Positions 10,930-22,216 of a stretch of 64,000 bases of DNA are shown here, one piece after another (position 1 is the first letter of the stretch; each line of letters begins with the position of its first letter). Origin of the DNA: Thinopyrum elongatum. Taxonomy: Eukaryota > Streptophyta > Magnoliopsida > Poales > Poaceae. The stretch covers positions 342,304,307 to 342,368,306 of the forward strand of contig CM022299.1 in NCBI GenBank assembly GCA_011799875.1, in the 5' to 3' direction. The notes beneath the pieces were generated by a model. That model saw only the letters and a list, made by a program, of their open reading frames with translations, was not told the origin of the DNA and made no database searches. The position numbers and the translations under genes are program-made.

Positions 10930-11205
10930 TTAATTGCACGCACGCACGAGCCACTGTGGTGAATACAAACACATCACACATGCGCACAAACATGCCGCAA
11001 CGCCCGCATGCATGCATGCAATACTCACACATACACATGCACACACGCAACACTCGCACGAACACACGCACGCATGCAGGCGTGCAACACTGACACGTAC
11101 ACATGCACGCACGAACACACGCATGCATGCATGCAACACTGAAACGTACACATGCACGCACGCAACACTCGCACGCCTGCATGCACACAACACACAACGC
11201 AAGAC
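10930..11205. repeat. CACA/GCATGCA-rich minisatellite
   Basis: Irregular repeats of ACACGCACGCA, CATGCATGCA and AACACTGACACGTACACATGC, with a unit of roughly 50-60 bases in the right half. The Cys/Val-rich open frames on the minus strand are repeat translations and not real genes. The alternating purine-pyrimidine content could adopt unusual helix forms. Confidence 0.85.
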
Positions 11206-11560
11206 ACACGCTCAACCTATATATACGTGCATGCACCCTTTCTTAAGGACATGGATAGTTACGAGTATTAATCAATCTTATCTGTGATAAGGAGAACATT
11301 GATGTTTGCAGCGGTCTTGATGAATCACAACGTATCGAACGGGCTATCAACGTATATATGAAAATTTTAAAATTCTCTTACATTATATAGTAGGCTTATC
11401 AACCTACATGAATTAGATGACGTCACACTCAATGAACAATCATCGGTTTATGAAATGCCCGCTTCTCACCGCCCTGGCCCACCAAACACCCTACCCTCTC
11501 CTGCGCGCGATTCCCCCCGGCGCTAGCTGCCCGCATTCATGCGGAGCCGGCTCCTCTGCC
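11206..11560. other. Intergenic stretch, nothing recognised
   Basis: AT-rich sequence passes into GC-rich sequence near 11460. No gene or repeat is identified. Confidence 0.4.
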
Positions 11561-12680
11561 GTGCGCTGCCTGTGTTGGGTCACTGACATGCAGGCCCGGT
11601 AACCAACGGGCCCACATGTCAGTGGAAGAACGACGCGGTGTCGTACGTCAGAGTCAAGGGCACCGCTCGCTGCACGCCCGACTGAACACGCCTCCTTGCC
11701 GCATTCAAACGCCTCCATGAAACCCGTGTGGAAGCCGAGAAACCCACTCCGGCCACACGTCCATTCATGACCGGGCCGGCATTAAACACGACGCCGGCCG
11801 AGCTCCTCCCGTCCGCCGTCTATTTAATCTCCAACTTAAACGAGGCCAGACGCCGACCAAGAATCGCACACCTCTACCGCTCCCCTATCTCCTCCTTCAC
11901 CATTTTCTCCACTCTTACAATGGCTTACAAAGAGTAGTTATCCGGCATCCAAGCCGGCTGGGTGGCCCGCCGAGCCCGCCGGATACGAGCTCTGCCCCTC
12001 GCTGATCCACCTCCCTCCCCTCGCCCGACGGAGCTAGTTGCCGCCCCAAGCCGGCGCGTGGTTCAGCAACTCGCCGCTGCAGGCCAGCTCGACGAGGAGC
12101 GGTGAGCTGATCCACGCCGGCACGGCGGGGAGCACGGGTGTCGTCGCTGCCGTCCAGGCTGCCGCCTCATACCGCGCCTCCCGTGTCTGCGACCGCGTCT
12201 CCCGTGTCTGTGGCCGAGACTCCCGTGCCTGCGGCTGCGCCATGCAAGCAGAGACATAAGCAGGGTGCATGGAGAGCGATGAGTCGGTGGCCAGCGCCTC
12301 CGCATCCGCCACCATCATCAAGGAGAAGTAGAACACGGGAGGCCATCGCCGCTTGGGTCCCATGAAGGCCACCGCCGAGGCGATGCTGGCGTACACAGAA
12401 GGTGTCTTGCCGGGTCCTTCTGTTGCGAGGACCTTCGTCGACCCCACATGGGCTCCACGGAAGTGGAGAAGCCCCCTTCGACTCCATCTTGGGCATCAGC
12501 CAACGATTTCACTCAGTTGAGCGGTGGGGAAGCAAGCCGTCCTTTGCGCTGAAGCATATACCTCCGGGCTCCCGGCAGTCCGATGATCGTGCTGCCGGAC
12601 ATGAGGAAGACAAATGGATCCGCGGGCGACCATTTAGGCTAGGTATTATTATACTTGTGCTGTTCAGGAATAGCACCGCT
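11561..12680 (+). pseudogene. GC-rich gene remnant with promoter-like start
   Basis: A TATA-like CTATTTAAT at about 11819 is followed by a C/T-rich leader. The first ATG, at 11919, gives only five codons before TAG. Downstream GC-rich DNA has short open pieces in different frames. One in-frame piece, from the region of 12300-12440, is Ala-rich with EAMLAYTEGVLPGPS. The context ending at about 12610 reads GCCGGACATGAGGAAGAC. The layout (promoter, short leader, broken coding) is that of a dead gene or transposon-borne gene. I cannot name the family. Confidence 0.35.
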
Positions 12681-13279
12681 TAGTTGATTTGAATGTAATG
12701 AAATCCATCATGTTTATATGAAAATCCAGTATTTTATATGAATTCCGTCATTGTTTATATGAAATAGCATTGTGTTTGCATGAATTCGTCCGGTTGGTTG
12801 AGTTGTTGTTGTGTGCGGCTACGGTTGGATGGTGTAATTTGCGGGTCGCCGGTCGGTCTGCGGCCGGCTCGGGCGGTGAGGTGGGACAAAAAAAACAGCT
12901 CGTGCGAGCTCGTCTCCAACGCGCGCGTTGGACGATGAGCAACCGAGCTCTACCTCGTTCATCGGTGGCAAAGGCACGGGTGGAAAAAAGGGTCGCCAAT
13001 ATTTTGGCTACCCTGGGCAAGATCCAAATAGCCGCTCCAGCCCCACCCCTCCCAGCACATTCAAATCCCTCGTTCGCCGTGAAATTTTGCCGTTTGTTGT
13101 TTTCATGGATATTTTGCTGTGTGAAAACAAATTTAAATATGAATGAACAATCGGTGTCCGCGTTCTTCTGCTAGGACACGGTTGGATGGCCTCATAGTAG
13201 TAGTGTAGAGTAGTAGGAGTAGCACTACAACAATTTCCTTGGAGTCGGTGCTACAGCAAGCTACCCTGGGCTATGTTAC
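12681..13279. other. Intergenic stretch, nothing recognised
   Basis: It contains a short GC-rich patch at 12840-13060. Opposed open frames (plus from 12770, minus from 13020) overlap there, and neither has recognisable features. Confidence 0.4.
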
Positions 13280-13281
13280 TA

Positions 13282-13627
13282 CTCCCTCCTTTCCGGTTTA
13301 TAAGGCTCAATTTCAAAATCTCTCCAACCAAGGTAGACGGTGAGTGGTGGAATTAATTTCGTAGTTTGCACAAGAGTACGCTCGTTTTTCTCAAAAAGTT
13401 ATGTTTACCGATGCATTAATTACAACGAATGCATGCATGACCTCTAAATTTCCATGAACTTCTACATGCATTGGTGAGTTTTCTCTTGATACTACTTGCA
13501 TCGGGTGATTTAATGGACCTAGAAATCCAAACATGTGATGGTAAGTACTACTAGTAGAATTGAGACTTATAAAATGGAAAAACGATTTTTTTAGATGAGC
13601 CCTATATATAAACTGGAAAGGAGGGAG
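13282..13627. mobile_element. Stowaway (Tc1/Mariner-type) MITE
   Basis: The left end CTCCCTCCTTTCCGGTTTAT and the inverted right end (ATAAACTGGAAAGGAGGGAG) match as terminal inverted repeats of about 20 bases with one mismatch. TA target duplications are at 13280-13281 and 13628-13629. The element is 346 bases and non-coding, and depends on Mariner transposase elsewhere. The interior is not strongly palindromic. Confidence 0.85.
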
Positions 13628-13889
13628 TAGTACTAACTCCATAGCGGGTACATACTCCGTAAAATCAGATTTTTCCCAAAATTAAGTCGCTCAACCTTTA
13701 TTTGCTTGTTTCCCTTCCTGCCTCGTTGCCTCGAACAAACTATGCCAAACTCCCCTGCCTACCGCGCGGGAAAAGACCCGCCCTCGCCTTTTTTAGTCTG
13801 GGTTTGTATCGATGGATCACGTGAAGCAGCAAAAACCAAGCCGTGTCTTGTACTCCTTCGTCGTACTAGAGGAGACACTTGCTTTCATG

Positions 13890-14710
13890 AATTATGTACT
13901 TCCTCTCGCCAACATGTGGGACATATAGCAACCGGGTTGACGTGTCATGCACCAAATAACAGTGCAGAACAGCAGGGGGGACGCACCCCAGTCGTAGCTC
14001 CCCAGTAGTAGTAATGAGCAATGAGACGTCAAATCACAAAGCTGCACCTTTCCCCCTGATGGACGAAGCAACCATTATTTCACACTTCACTGAATCCGCT
14101 TCTCCATGATCTCCTTCAAGAAAACCACCTATTGCTTCTGCCATTGTTCTGCCTCAAGAGGGACGCGCATCGCCTTGGTGCATCATGACACATGGGACCG
14201 CATGACAGGCCATGCTCCCCCGCCCACCACTTGGTAAAATCACCTCATTTTTACTAATCTAGATACTATCTTTTTGGATCAATATAGTCGGGATTCACCA
14301 AGGAGCAAAACCAAGTGGTAGGCTGCTCCTGTCGCGTTGGCGTAGCAACTCAGCAAGGTCAGCCCACACACAAAATGGCGACACACTTACAGGACCCCTT
14401 TGGCCGACATGTGGCTCATCCACCGTCTTGTTCCACGTGTAGCAGTTGCACTTGGAGGCACCCCGGTCGTAGTGCCGCAGTAGTAGTAAATGAGCGACGA
14501 GGGGTCAAATCACAAAGCACCACCTTTCCCGCATTAAGCTGGACGGATGAAGCAACCATCATTGTCACTCTAGGGCGGAAGAGCGTAAAGAAAAAAGAAA
14601 ACCAATGATGCGTGCAGCAGCTACCTAGGGCGCCCTAGGCCTAGGGTAGGAGCCTCCACTACAAATCCGCTTCTCCCTCGTCCTCTTGAAGAAAACCGAT
14701 GATGCGTGTG
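13890..14710 (+). repeat. Imperfect tandem duplication, unit about 480 bp
   Basis: GCACCCCAGTCGTAG at about 13982 recurs as GCACCCCGGTCGTAG at about 14458. TCAAATCACAAAGC recurs at about 14030 and 14506, and ATCCGCTTCTCC at about 14095 and 14666. No coding function is apparent. Confidence 0.6.
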
Positions 14711-15190
14711 GCGGGTAGGGTTTGTAGGAGTACTACGACGTGCGGGTCCACACCATAGTAAATGGGAGAGGGATTGAGTTCGAGTCGACGCCTTAATACG
14801 GGTGGGCCGCTTGGTTTACGGGAATGAGGAAGAATTTTGGGTTCGGGGAATAGTGGAGATATACGTACAAAAAATTGTGGACGTAGGTTCGACCGAAAGG
14901 CAATGACGGATGGGCCCCGCATTTTGAAATACCCGTGGCCGCGTGAAATACATATGTGTGCACTTGGCCAACACATATATTGTCAATACAAAATCTAATG
15001 CAAGAAATAACTTATGAGTAACATGCACGAATTGATGATGTGGTGCTTGCATGCATAGAGTATAAAAATAATGTGATTTATGACTTGCATGCATGCCGTG
15101 TTCATGTGCCATAGTTGCATGTCCAGGAAAAAAGCTAGTGGGTTGTACTAGCTATTTAGGAATAGAAGATGTATATATAGAAGTTGTAGG
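14711..15190. other. Intergenic stretch, nothing recognised
   Basis: Short minus-strand frames at 14659-15112 lack recognisable domains. No repeat ends are visible. Confidence 0.35.
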
Positions 15191-15194
15191 GAAA

Positions 15195-15560
15195 GAGATG
15201 ACATGTATCTCAATTCCTATGAGTAGGGATTGGAAAAGAGATGTCATTTGGTTCACATTATAGTAACTTTTCTATTGAATCTAGAGATGACATGTATCTC
15301 AATTCCTATGAGAAGGGATTGGAAAAGAGATGTCATTTGGTTCACATCATAGGAACTTTTCTATTGAATCTAGGCTAATGTTTATTTTCCTTTGAAATTA
15401 TGGGAGTATAGGAATCCATTCATATGAACCAAGTGGCTCTAAAGCTATAAAAATCATATCATGTTTATTTTCCTTTGAAATGTCGAGTATATGAATCTAT
15501 TCCTATGAACCAATTGGCTCTAAAGGAAAAATTCCTATTAAAAATCATATCATATAGAGT
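15195..15560. repeat. Two adjacent short tandem duplications, MITE-like DNA
   Basis: An 89-base unit beginning GAGATGACATGTATCTCAAT is present at 15195 and 15284. A second unit of about 80 bases, beginning TGTTTATTTTCCTTTGAAAT, is present at about 15379 and 15461. The phrases TCATTTGGTTCACAT and CCAATTGGCTCTAAAG, about 200 bases apart, are roughly complementary in part. This suggests a rearranged Tourist-like MITE without resolved ends. Confidence 0.6.
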
Positions 15561-17150
15561 TCCTATGATATTCCTCCACACCAAAGGATGGTTGAAATTG
15601 CTGCAGGTGATACGACGGTCTTTCTTTGTACACTCCTCCCCCATATTTATAGTTACCTCTCGAAGATGAATGAAATGATATATACTGGGTATTCTATATG
15701 TGCATTTTGGTATACGAAAACTCGGTAAAAGTTTGCGAGGTTTGAATTTTCAATAAAGCTATATGCACTACATTTTGGAACGGAGGGAGGAGCATACAGC
15801 ATGCTAACACTCACGTGGAAGATTTGTGTGTCCGAGGAGTGCCTGCTCTATTAAATGCCATGGCAAACCTGACACTGTCGGATGCAGATCTAACGGTTCT
15901 TACGGCGTTCGTCAGGAAGGGTCTTGTGGTGAACTTTTGTCAGATATGATATATGGACACATGCATTGCATTGATACGTGCCCCCCCTCTCTCACGCACA
16001 CACGCACCCTCATGAGTCACGACTCTCCCAAGTCCTCTCGCACCCACCGTCTATCTGTAGGTAGACATCACACACATATGTACTCTTCACACCCTACCTT
16101 CAGAACTCCTAAAAAATAAAATACGTCGCGCACCTTTTATTTTAACTCACACGTCACACACTTATACTATTACTCTTGTGGCGAACGTTCTTTGGGCATA
16201 GTATATTGTACTCTCACGAAGAGAAGTGGTGCACGCACGCACTAGTTCTCTCACACCCACTCGCAGGTACATGTAGGAGCGCATTTTTTTAAGCTAGGAG
16301 CGCATTTGTTTACAAAGAGGCATCCCAATTGATATTTTGACTAGTCTAGTTTTCAACTTGATGGAGGGTCGGGGACCGCACGTGAATGATACAGTACATA
16401 GTGCGTCCTGGACATGGTGATTTGATAGTGCGACCTGGAAGTGGTGGCACATTATTGATCGAGTTTTATTTTTACTTGAACTTTAAATGAAAATAGTGGT
16501 TCGCGCGTATTCAATTTAATAACGGTTGCTACAACAAAATCACTCCACTATATATATAAGCAAGAGCCTCGGCGCTTGCTTTACTAGGGTTCCTCTCTTT
16601 CACTCTCTCATGCTCTCCAGATCTAAGAAAGACATAGGTGGCCACACTCTCTCTCTGCTCATCGCTGGTCACAAATCCGGCTGGACCACCTCGGTCAGGT
16701 CAGGGGTGTAGGTGCATCGTTCACGTGGTCGTGAGTGGCGAGGAAGGAGACCAACAGCTGCCCGCGCGTCCCGATCGGTGGCCGTGCCATTCTCTCCGAG
16801 ACAGCGCCGGCTCGGGAGGGCCTATGACCTCTTCTTCCTCCCTGCGGTATTGTGGCCAAGATGCGGCATCTCGACGCTGTCTTTGCCACATCCCGACGAC
16901 CCTCATGTATATCTTTCTTCGAAACCGGCCTTGCTCTACTGACCCAGCTCCCCACGTGGCTGCGTGTGGATCTTTTTCTACTTCCGTCGGCTGTTCCACA
17001 GCCACCTAGACTTTTACTATTATGAGTGGTAAATCTAGTTCACACAGTTGAATCTAAGACTTGGTTCAAACAGGGAAGAAAGTGGGAAAGCTGTAGCATG
17101 AATCTAGGACTTGGTTCTAAGAGGAAATGGGGGAAAGTTGTAGATACTGG
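15561..17150. other. Intergenic stretch with a TATA-like motif, no gene supported
   Basis: It holds a lone Stowaway-like right end (ATTTTGGAACGGAGGGAG, about 15772-15789), a CA/CT-rich zone (15980-16100) and a TATA-like run at 16550-16560. The TATA run precedes a C/T-rich leader and overlapping short frames on both strands (16526-17009). None has a recognisable domain. Confidence 0.35.
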
Positions 17151-17155
17151 CTACC

Positions 17156-18566
17156 TGATACGTCTCCATTGTATCTACTTTTCCTAACGCTTTTCCTCTT
17201 GTTTTGGACTCTAATTTTCACAATTTGAATGAAACTAACCCGGACTGACGCTGTTTTCAGCAGAACTACCATGGTGTTGTTTTTTGTGCAGAAATAAAAG
17301 TTCTCGGATTGGAACGAAACTTCGCGAGGATTTTTTATATAATAAAAGAGAATTTCTGGAGCCAAGAACCACATGAGGGGGGCACCTGGGTGGGCACAAC
17401 CCACCAGGGCGCCCCCCTCCAGGCGCGCCCAGGTGGATTGCCCCCACCTGGTGGCCCCGCAGACTCCAACCCTGATGCTATAAAGTGATATTTCCAAAGA
17501 AAAAAATGAGGGAGAAAGAATTATCGCGTTTCACGAGACAGAGCCGCCGCCACCTCCTGTTCTTCATCGGGAGGCCAGATCTGGAGTCCGTTTGGGGCTC
17601 CGGAGAGGGGGATCTTCGATCGTCATCATCACCAACCCTTCTCCATCGCCAATTTCTTGATGCTCCCCATAGGGACTGAGTAATTCCTTTGTTGGCTCGC
17701 TGGTCGGTGAGGAGTTGGATGAGATTCATCAAGTAATCGAGTTAGTTTTGTTAGGGCTTGATCCCTAGTATCCATTATGTTCTGAGATTGATGTTGCTAT
17801 GACTTTGCCATGCTTAATGCTTGTCACTTTGGGCCCGGGTGCCATGATTTCAGATCTGAACCGTTTATGTTATCACCATTATATCTATGTTCTAGATCCG
17901 ATCTTGCAAGTTATAGTCACCTACTACGTGTTATGATCCGGCAACCCCGGAGTGACAATAGTCGGGACACTTCCTGTTGATAACCGTAGTTTGAGGAGTT
18001 CATGTATTCACTATGTGTTAATGCTTTGTTCTGGTTCTCTATTAAAAGGAGACCTTAATATCCCTTAGTTTCCAATAGGACCCCGCTGCCACGGGAGGGT
18101 AGGACAAAAGATGTCATGCAAGTTCTTTCCATAAGCACGTATGACTATTTACGGAATACATGCCTACATTATATTTATGAACTGGAGCTAGTGCCGTATC
18201 GCCCTTGGTTATGACTGTTATATGATGAATATCATCCAACGAATTCACCGATCCAATGCCTATGAATTTCTCTCATATTGTTCTTGCTAAGTTACTACTG
18301 CTGCTGTTACTATTGCACTTGCTACAAAATCATTGCTATCACTGTTACCGCTACTATTGCTGTTGCTTCTACTATCAAAACTATCATACTACTTTGCTAC
18401 TGATCACTTTGCTGCAGATAATTAATCTCCAGGTGTGGTTGAATTGACAACTCAGCTGCTAATACTTGCAAATATACTTTGGCTCCCCTTGTGTCAAATC
18501 AATAAATTTGGGTTGAATACTCTACCCTCGAAAACTGTTGCGATCCCCTATACTTGTGGGTTATCA
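17156..18566 (+). repeat. 5' LTR
   Basis: It starts TGATACGTCTCCATTG and ends CTTGTGGGTTATCA, 1411 bases. It carries the promoter and polyadenylation functions of the element; no TATA box is asserted. The 3' part (18280-18400) is rich in CTACTG/CTGTTA trinucleotides. Open frames inside it (for example 17485-17679) are shared with the 3' LTR and are not genes. Confidence 0.93.
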
Positions 18567-18577
18567 AGACCTTTTTC

Positions 18578-18594
18578 TGGTGCCGTTGCCGGGG
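18578..18594 (+). promoter_or_regulatory. Primer binding site for tRNA-Asp
   Basis: TGGTGCCGTTGCCGGGG, 11 bases after the LTR end, complements the 3' end of plant tRNA-Asp(GTC) (...CCCCGGCAACGGCGCCA) except for one position (T for C), which can pair as G-U. It is where minus-strand DNA synthesis would start. Confidence 0.88.
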
Positions 18595-18660
18595 AGCACA
18601 GCTATATTTGTTGAGTCACTTGGGTTTATTATCAAATTATCACTATGAAGGATCTGAAGG

Positions 18661-19884
18661 ATGCTAAGACTAAGATTTTTTCCCTCAAAGACGAGGGGAG
18701 GTAAGGAACTGCCATCCAGCTCCGCTTTAGATTCACCTTCTATTATAAGTAGACTTGCAACACCACCACATGCTATCAATTCTGATATGTCGCAAGTTAT
18801 TGATGATGCTACTTCTGCTATGAATGCTACTCATGATGATGCTAGTACCATGCTTGATGATAATGTGCCACTAGGTGAATTTCTTTATGAACAAATTTCT
18901 AGAGTAAGACAGAATGAGATTGTTGAAACTGATGAAGAGCTTGAAACAGAAAATCTTGAAACACCTATTACACCTAGTTCTCCTAGATATGAATTACCAA
19001 AGCTACCGGAAGGTTATGTTATGGATGAGGAGACAACTAGAGACATTCTTGCTTGTAAGGATAGAGATGATCTGGAAAAATTATTGTGCAAGTACAAAGA
19101 AAAGACTTTGAATGCTAAAATGAAATGTGATCCTCAGTTTGCTACTTCACCTATCTTTGTTGATGATAAGGATTATGAATTCTCTGTCGACCCAGAGTTA
19201 ATTACTTTGGTTGAATCTGATCCTTTCCATGGTTATGAAATTGAAACTGTTGTGGCACACCTTACTAAGTTGAATGATATAGCCACCCTTTTTGCTCATG
19301 ATGAGAAGATTCGCTATTATTATATTCTCAAATTATTTCCGTTCTCATTAAAGGTTGATGCTAAGGCTTGGTATAATACTCTTCCTCCTGGTTGTGTGCG
19401 TAGTCCCCAGGATATGATTTACTACTTCTCTGAAAAATATTTTCTTGCTCATAAGAAACAAGCTGCCTTACAGGAAATATTTAACTTTGCGCAAATTGAA
19501 GAAGAGAGTCTCCCACAAGCTTGGGGGAGGCTTCTCCAATTGCTTAATGCTTTGCCTGATCATCCTCTTAAGAAAAAGGAAATACTTGATATCTTCTATA
19601 ATGGACTAACCGATGCTTCTAGGGATTTCCTAGATAGTTGTGCTGGTTGTGTTTTCAGGGAGCGAACTGTGGAACAAGATGAACAATTATTGAATAACAT
19701 ATTGAAAAATTATGATGATTGGATCCTTCCTGAGCCACCACTTAAACCTACTCCAAAGAAGAGGGGTATCCTATATCTTAGTCCTGAAGATATGCAAGAG
19801 GCAAAGAAATCCATGAAGGAAAAAGGTATTAAAGCAGAGGATGTTAAAAATGTACCACCTATCGAAAGAAATACATGGGCTTGA
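18661..19884 (+). CDS. Retrotransposon Gag-like protein
   Basis: This 407-residue frame encodes the capsid-type protein that packages element RNA in cytoplasmic particles. Residues about 217-370 carry the retrotransposon gag fold signature (KLFPFSLKVDAKAWYNTLP, then SLPQAWGRLLQLL and DIFYNGL). The N-terminal 140 residues are acidic and low in complexity. No CCHC zinc knuckle is visible. The ATG at 18661 is the first good start after the PBS, although ATG at 18787 is also possible. The frame ends just past the start of the next frame (+1), with a 44-base overlap. Confidence 0.85.
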   Translation: MLRLRFFPSKTRGGKELPSSSALDSPSIISRLATPPHAINSDMSQVIDDATSAMNATHDDASTMLDDNVPLGEFLYEQISRVRQNEIVETDEELETENLETPITPSSPRYELPKLPEGYVMDEETTRDILACKDRDDLEKLLCKYKEKTLNAKMKCDPQFATSPIFVDDKDYEFSVDPELITLVESDPFHGYEIETVVAHLTKLNDIATLFAHDEKIRYYYILKLFPFSLKVDAKAWYNTLPPGCVRSPQDMIYYFSEKYFLAHKKQAALQEIFNFAQIEEESLPQAWGRLLQLLNALPDHPLKKKEILDIFYNGLTDASRDFLDSCAGCVFRERTVEQDEQLLNNILKNYDDWILPEPPLKPTPKKRGILYLSPEDMQEAKKSMKEKGIKAEDVKNVPPIERNTWA

Positions 19885-21424
19885 AACACCACCACCACCT
19901 AAGGTGGTAGAGGTAAATTCTTTCCTAAAGTTCTATGAAGGTGATATTCCTTATAATAAACATCCTAGTCAATGCCTTTATGAGTTTGATAATTACATTA
20001 TAAAGCAAGATCACTTCAATGCAAATGTTATGAAACAATTGAAATACAATTCAGATATGATTGCTCGCTTGAGTGACTTGTTATTTAGAATCTCAAATGA
20101 TGTTAGAGGTGTAGAAAAGCATGCTTCTATGGTTCAAACTCAATTAGAACAAGTTGCTAAGTCTCAAAGAGAGTTGCTTGATGAAATGAATAATAATATC
20201 AATGATCATGCTGTTAGAGTAATGAGTAGAGGAGGTAGAATGACTCAGGAACCACTTAATCCTGAGGGACACCCAAAAAGAATTGAACAAAACTCTCAAA
20301 GAGATGACACTGATGTGCCTAGTCCTTCTGAAAAGAAAAAGAAGATGAAAAATGATAGGACTTTGCATGCCTCTAGTGAACCTGAAGTTGAGAAACCTCC
20401 TGATAATGATAATGAAGTCTCTATCTCTGATGCTGAAACTCAATCTGGTAATGAACACTCACCTTTTGATAATGAAAAAGACAATGACGAGGTTCATGAA
20501 GACACTCAAATAAATAATAAAGAACCAGGTAATGATGTTGAGATAGAACCAGCAGTTGATCTTGATAACCCACAACCCAAGAATAAAAGATATGATAAAA
20601 GAGACTTTGTTGTTAGAAAACATGGTAGCGAAAGAGAACCGTGGGTTCAAAAACCTATGCCCTTTCCACTTAAGTCAACCAAAAAGAAAGATGATGAGGA
20701 ATTTGAACGATTTGCTGAAATGCTGAGGCCCGTCTTTTTGTGTACTCGCTTGAGTGATATCTTAAAAATGCCTCCTTATGCAAAGTACATGAAAGACATC
20801 ATCACCAATAAGAGAAAAATACCGGAAGCTGAAATCTCTACCATGCTTGCTAATTATACTTTTAAGGATGGAGTACCTAAAACACTTGGAGATCCGGGAA
20901 TACCAACTATACCTTGCTCCATGAAAAGAAATTATGTGAAAACTGCTTTATGTGATTTAGGAGCTGGTGTTAGTGTTATGCCTTTCTCTTTATATAAAAG
21001 ACTTGATTTGAATAAACTCACACCTACTGAAATATCTTTGCAAATGGATGATAAATCAACGGCCATACCTATCGGTATTTGTGAGGATGTGCCCGTTGTT
21101 GTTGCTAATGTTACTATCTTAACTAACTTTGTTATACTTGAGATGCCCGAGGACGACAACATGTCGATTATCCTCGGTAGACCCTTCTTGAATACTGCAG
21201 GGGCTGTTATTGATTGCAATAAAAGCAAGGTCACTTTTCATATCAATGGTAATGAACATACGGTGCACTTTCCGAAGAAACAATTCCAAGTGAATGGTAT
21301 AAATGTTATTGAAAAATCTCCTACAATCACTATTGGAAGTTTTCAACAACCTCTACCTACTGCCAAAAAGAAATATGAAATGCTTATTGTCGGGGATATC
21401 CATATCCCCATTGAGGTAACTTAG
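19841..21424 (+). CDS. Gag C-terminal part with retroviral-type aspartic protease
   Basis: The 527-residue frame lies +1 to gag. Residues about 1-150 continue the gag-like region (coiled-coil-prone, LEQVAKSQRELLDEMN). Residues 150-270 are a charged Asp/Glu/Lys/Asn linker. Residues about 365-495 are the protease: active-site motif ALCDLGAGVSVMP (Asp-Leu-Gly-Ala, as in Athila-like elements rather than DTG/DSG), then IILGRPFLNTAGAVIDC. It would cleave the polyprotein inside the particle. The frame stops at 21422-21424 (TAG), where RT would follow in an autonomous element. Whether the frame change is programmed or a mutation is open. Confidence 0.82.
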   Translation: MLKMYHLSKEIHGLETPPPPKVVEVNSFLKFYEGDIPYNKHPSQCLYEFDNYIIKQDHFNANVMKQLKYNSDMIARLSDLLFRISNDVRGVEKHASMVQTQLEQVAKSQRELLDEMNNNINDHAVRVMSRGGRMTQEPLNPEGHPKRIEQNSQRDDTDVPSPSEKKKKMKNDRTLHASSEPEVEKPPDNDNEVSISDAETQSGNEHSPFDNEKDNDEVHEDTQINNKEPGNDVEIEPAVDLDNPQPKNKRYDKRDFVVRKHGSEREPWVQKPMPFPLKSTKKKDDEEFERFAEMLRPVFLCTRLSDILKMPPYAKYMKDIITNKRKIPEAEISTMLANYTFKDGVPKTLGDPGIPTIPCSMKRNYVKTALCDLGAGVSVMPFSLYKRLDLNKLTPTEISLQMDDKSTAIPIGICEDVPVVVANVTILTNFVILEMPEDDNMSIILGRPFLNTAGAVIDCNKSKVTFHINGNEHTVHFPKKQFQVNGINVIEKSPTITIGSFQQPLPTAKKKYEMLIVGDIHIPIEVT

Positions 21425-22216
21425 TGTTTTACGAAAGTTCTTTGGTTTCATGCTAATCGCAAGTGGTTGTTAATAAGACTTGATCAACCTTATTAATAAA
21501 TCATTTTTGAGAGGTATGAAGTTGATGAATTCAGTGAGCACTACCTTCTGTCCCTACCTTTTGTTTTCTGTTTTTATTAGTTAAATAAAATAAAATGACA
21601 TGCCTTGCCTGTTTTCTGAGTTTTCTATGCAATAAAAAAATGACCCAAAAATAAAAGTTATCAGAATGCTCTGAAAATTTAATACGATTTTTTTCTGAAT
21701 ATTTAAGAATTTTTTGTGGAAATAACATTAGAGGGAGGTGCTCCGGGTGGGCACAACTCACCTGGGCATGCCAGCACCCCCAGGCGCACCCTGGTGGGTT
21801 GTGGTCCCCACGTGGGCCCTCTCACTTATCTTTTCACTGCATATCATAACCTAACTCCAGAAAAAATCACCATTGCTCTCTCTCTCTCTCTCGTGTTCTT
21901 GCTCTCAAACCCGCGGATTTCGATCTCTTTGCTCGAAGCTCCGTTTCCGAAACTGTTTCGGGGGATTGTTGCTTGGTATGTGCCTCCTCCATTGGCCCAA
22001 TTAGTTTTTGCTCTAGTGGTCTATACTTAGAATAATTAGTTGCTCTTGGTGCTACTGTAGATGAGCTTGCATGTTAAATTCTTAGAGTTCTAAGTAGTTT
22101 GAATGCTTGATATGGCCTCTATGCATCCCTATGAGTAGTTGCTATCAATCTTGTGAAGTTTTGTTGAGAAAAATTTTGTGAACTAAAAATTTCAGAATTT
22201 TGTTCATAGGAAAAAT

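Noticed and set aside
10930..11205. CRISPR-like array
   Set aside because: Repeats have no constant unit with unique spacers, and the window is plant nuclear DNA.
10856..11236. Cys-rich minus-strand frames resembling a small secreted protein
   Set aside because: The Cys/Val/His pattern follows the CA/GCATGCA repeat exactly.
14765..14790. GAGTTCGAGTCGACGCC as a tRNA B-box
   Set aside because: No cloverleaf can be folded and no A box lies at the right distance.
15772..15789. Second Stowaway-like right end
   Set aside because: No left end and no TA duplication are found.
17485..17732. Frames on both strands near 17.5 kb as a gene
   Set aside because: They lie within the 5' LTR, and the same frames recur in the 3' LTR.
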